Of a stretch of 64,000 nt of DNA, positions 46,901 through 64,000 are shown piece by piece. Numbering within the stretch: the stretch's first letter is position 1; the number at the start of each line of letters is the position of its first letter. The translations under genes and the position numbers were made by a program. The notes under the pieces were generated by a model that searched no databases, was not told the DNA's origin, and was given only the letters and a program-made list of their open reading frames with translations. This DNA comes from Carettochelys insculpta. Its lineage: Eukaryota; Chordata; Testudines; Carettochelyidae. The DNA lies in NCBI RefSeq assembly GCF_033958435.1, contig NC_134167.1, positions 8,018,001 to 8,082,000 on the forward strand. The letters run 5' to 3'.

Positions 46901-47244
46901 GGGACGGAAACGGCGCTGTGCCAGGGCCCCTCTTTTCTGCGGGGCACTGTGGGAGATGCTGAAATTGGAGTGTACGTGGGAGTGGCTGAGGTCTAGTGCT
47001 CGGGCTTGGGGTGAGTGAGATGGTTGCCTTAAGCGCCAGGGAGTTCGGCTGGTGGGTCTAACTGATCACCATGTTTGGGGTCACGTTGGCAGGCACCTGG
47101 GGGTCATATGCCGCCTTCTGCAGTGTGGACCAGGGGTCACTTGTTTGTTTCAGCTGCAGTAAATAATGGATTCTCTTTAACTGGAAGTCTTCAGTCGTGA
47201 TTCAAGGACTTCAGTAGCTCAGCCAAAGATTACGGCCTGACTGC

Positions 47245-47325
47245 AGGGTGAAATTCGGTGGCCTTTAGCGTGTGAGGTCAAATGATCGCAAATGGGCTCT
47301 TCTGGCCTTAAAATCTAGAACACCC
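47245..47325 (+). mobile_element. Short CR1-type 3' tail
   Basis: Contains GTGAGGTCAAATGATCG and CTTCTGGCCTTAAAATCTA, a degenerate copy of the same tail type as at 2733. Confidence 0.5.
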
Positions 47326-47483
47326 TTTATTTAATGGGGCGCTGTGACATTCCAACCCCAGCTTAAAGGTCACTTGTTTGGAAGAGTGTCATGAATAGCT
47401 TATTAGAAATGATTTCCCTTCTACATTCTACCAGTGTAATTCACTTGTTGCTGTTGAGGTTCGGTGTCTATCTGTAAAATCAG

Positions 47484-47575
47484 TGAGGAGGCCAGTGGCA
47501 CCTTAAAGACAAACAGATTTATTTTGGCATAAGCTTTCATGGGCAAAGACCCACTTTGTCGCATGCATCTGACCA
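47484..47575 (+). repeat. SINE-like repeat unit
   Basis: GGCACCTTAAAGACAAACAG followed by GCATAAGCTTTCATGGGC and CCCACTTTGTCGCATGCATC, a widespread reptilian dispersed repeat; single-armed copy. Confidence 0.6.
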
Positions 47576-49869
47576 CAGGCCTCCTGGTTGATTTTTGAGG
47601 ATACATACTACCACAGCCACCCCTTTGATAGTTCATCTGTGGGCAGGGCCACTCTAGGGGGCCAGGGCAACCCCCAGGCCCCATCTCTTCCTGCCCCTGT
47701 CCCACCTTCACTCCATTTCTTTCCCCGAGCTCCACCTCTCCCTGCCCCTCCCTTGAGCTAGGCAAGCCGGGGGGTACCCAGGTGGCCTGATGTGGGGGTA
47801 CAGCAGAAGTCCCCCACGTACACACACACTCACTGCCATGGTGGGAAGCAGAGCACCCTAGCTTGGCCCTAGCCTGCTGAGCTCTGCTTCCCTGAGTGAT
47901 GTAAGCTTAGGGGAGCACAGCATGCTGGGATCAGAATGGGTCACTCTGCTTCCCGCCAATGCAGAGAAGTGGGGTGACCTGGCTGCTGTGTGCATCGCTC
48001 TGCTTCTTGGGCTCCCACTGCTGCAGGAAGCACAGGGTGGGTGTTTGTGACCCCTGCTGTCGCCCAGCGTGAGGCCTTCCCAAGTAATCTCCCCGCCACC
48101 CTGGGCCCTGTGGCCTCCCTTCACTATGGGGGACCGTCCTACCCATAGGAGAGCTGGGGCAGCTGCTGCCGGACTCCCAATGCACAGGGCTCAGACAGCT
48201 GCCCTGAACCATCCAAGGACTGGATGGCTTTGTCTTTGGGTCTCTTTCAGCCTGGATGGTGAAATCCATGAAGTAGATGTCTATATCTTGTCAGTTTCAC
48301 TGCCGCAGGCTTTGAGGGTTAGAGGGGATCCTTTCTTAGAAGGGTTTGTTTGGTTAACATTTAAATGGGAGGTCAGGTTTGAGAAGGCACTTTAAAAATT
48401 TGTTTGTCTTTTTGTTATTTATGCTGTTTGTTTCGACTTTTTCTGCCACAGAAGGAGAGGTTTACAAATGGAGCGGTCAACTTCTCCTGTATTTAAAGTC
48501 AGCAGTGTTGCAGTATCTTGTTTGCAGGCATTGCAGAAGCGTGCATTTTTTGTTAAAGAAAAACATTTGTTGATTTATTATATATAAAAACAAATACAAT
48601 TGGAGCGTTTGTAAACGTGTATATTTGTGAGCTGATGTGAGTGGTGAATTTAGATAAGAGGGGAATAAGTTGTAAACCTGGAGCCTGCATTTTGACCCAA
48701 ACTCAACCCAGTGGTGTCTTTTCAAATTAAATAAATAGGAATAGAGATTATTTTCTGTGATAAGATTGCTTTGAAGCACAGGGCTGGGAATCCAGAGAAC
48801 TATCCCCAACTCTGTTGCCTCAGTCTCCCTGGTGCCACATGTCTAAAATGTGACTAACATTAACTAGCTGCTGGGATGCTGCAAGAACTAGCCAGCTGTT
48901 TATAAAATGCCTTTGGTATTACCAGGTGGAAGAGATTACAGACAGTTCCATCTCAAAGTTATGCTTAGGAAGTAAAAAAAACAAACAAACAGATGAGAAC
49001 AATTAATTTTAGGGTACCATCAAATATTTGTTCTGGTCCCCTCCAATTATTTTCCATGTCGTAGTTTCCTAACTAATTTCCTTCTGCTTCAGTCATCATT
49101 TTGTAGTTGTGCTTTTTGTGAAGTCATAATAAGCGTCCCTGTGTTTAGAAGTGCAGGTAGAATAAAATTGGGAAGGATAAGTAGATTTTCAGGTATGTAA
49201 GACTTTTGTTATAGCAACAGGCAATTTTTTCCCTTTGGATTTCACATGCTGTCAAATCCTGAAATGTTTGGTGGAGAAAACTCACCAATTTTCTAAAGCA
49301 GAAGTATCAGAAATCAGGGATGTGTAAAGCACAACTGAACTGGAGCAACAAATCTTAAAGCATTAACTCCAGTTGATAGTAAAGTATCTTCCTCTGGCGA
49401 TGACTCCTGAGCTAGGTGTACTGCCTAGTTTTTTTCCTTTGGTCTCTTGATTGCATTTGCTATTTTCTAACTGTTTTTCTTATTGTTTCTTCAGCTTTAT
49501 TATTGCAAAGCCACTGCAGAAACCTCATCGTTCAGACTCTATGGTGGATTCAGTTGAGCCAAAACTGTATCAGCTTTACCTGTTCTAAGTCTTGTTATCT
49601 CTGTCTGAGGGATACAATTTGGAGTAGAACAATAATATTTTTGTAACAAGTAAGTTATTTCTGCAACTGGCAGTCTCTCATTTGTAGCAGTTTACCATTT
49701 AATCTGCTTTTTATTGTCACAGAAATATGTAGTTCTTGTAAGGGCCACGTTTATGTGTATGTGTCAGTCCAGTGTTAGTAACTAACTGAAGGCATTTAAA
49801 AATAATGAGGCAGACACTGAATTTTTCTGTTTGTTCTGTCTCCCTTTGTTTGTTCATTTAGGCAGTGCA

Positions 49870-63861
<13,992 letters not shown>

Positions 63862-64000
63862 GTATGTATGATCAAGACATGTAATTCTCTAATGCTCACA
63901 GGCAAGAGCTTATAGCGGGCTGTCAAACTCTGACCAGCTCAAATGACATACCCGTGTCCTCTCTGCTCTCCTGTACTGCGGAAGAGCAACTAATGAGGAC
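63862..64000 (+). other. DDHD2: Start of next DDHD2 intron
   Basis: Follows the GTATGT donor at 63862. No further exon before the window ends. Confidence 0.85.

Larger units (their letters stand above)
46901..49861 (+). other. DDHD2: DDHD2 5' intron (inferred)
   Basis: Non-coding stretch between the CpG island and the start exon. It holds a CR1-type 3' tail (47245-47325) and a SINE-like unit (about 47484-47570). The rest shows nothing recognisable. Confidence 0.5.

Noticed and set aside
46237..46947. 236-codon minus-strand open frame in the DDHD2 CpG island
   Set aside because: Pro/Arg/Ser-rich translation typical of GC-rich DNA without stops; no domain and no splice partner.
49416..49646. 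Possible extra 5' DDHD2 coding exon
   Set aside because: The frame is not continuous with the start exon, and the human protein begins at the equivalent of 49870.

Overview
The window is vertebrate nuclear DNA, most likely from a turtle. The genes have introns and are flanked by CpG islands. The interspersed repeats are CR1 LINE 3' ends, CORE/MIR-type SINEs and many short hAT- and mariner-type MITEs whose consensus sequences resemble those of turtles and crocodilians. The exact species cannot be decided from sequence alone.

Layout, left to right. (1) 1-14071 holds no coding exon except the boundary of a minus-strand first exon at 14072-14123, which encodes the invariant N-terminus of a GRK4-subfamily G protein-coupled receptor kinase. 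The rest of that gene lies off the left edge. (2) 14.2-15.1 kb is its GC-rich promoter, and 15.1-18.6 kb is intergenic. (3) LSM1 runs on the minus strand (CDS 28199 down to 18962) in four exons encoding a complete 133-residue protein. (4) A bidirectional CpG-island promoter of about 0.6 kb, with five equally oriented CCAAT boxes, separates LSM1 from BAG4. (5) BAG4 runs on the plus strand in five coding exons (28812-37128, 429 residues). (6) 37.3-46.2 kb is repeat-rich and intergenic. (7) DDHD2 runs on the plus strand: a GC-rich 5' region at 46.25-46.9 kb, its start codon at 49870, and twelve coding exons up to 63861. The window ends inside its DDHD domain, with about 547 of roughly 700 residues present.

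LSM1-BAG4-DDHD2 is the same order and orientation as human 8p11.23, so this is a conserved block. These genes do not form one pathway: LSM1 acts in cytoplasmic mRNA decay, BAG4 in Hsp70 nucleotide exchange and death-receptor silencing, and DDHD2 in intracellular phospholipid/triglyceride hydrolysis.

The most notable observation is the GRK exon. No GRK gene lies beside LSM1/BAG4 in mammals. The three paralogous regions (4p16, 5q35, 10q26) each carry one GRK4-subfamily gene, and on 10q26 GRK5 sits near BAG3. The exon here may therefore mark a fourth ohnologue lost in mammals. Secondary observations concern the CCAAT array and NRF1-like palindrome in the shared promoter, a 31-bp perfect inverted repeat, and several MITEs with intact target-site duplications.
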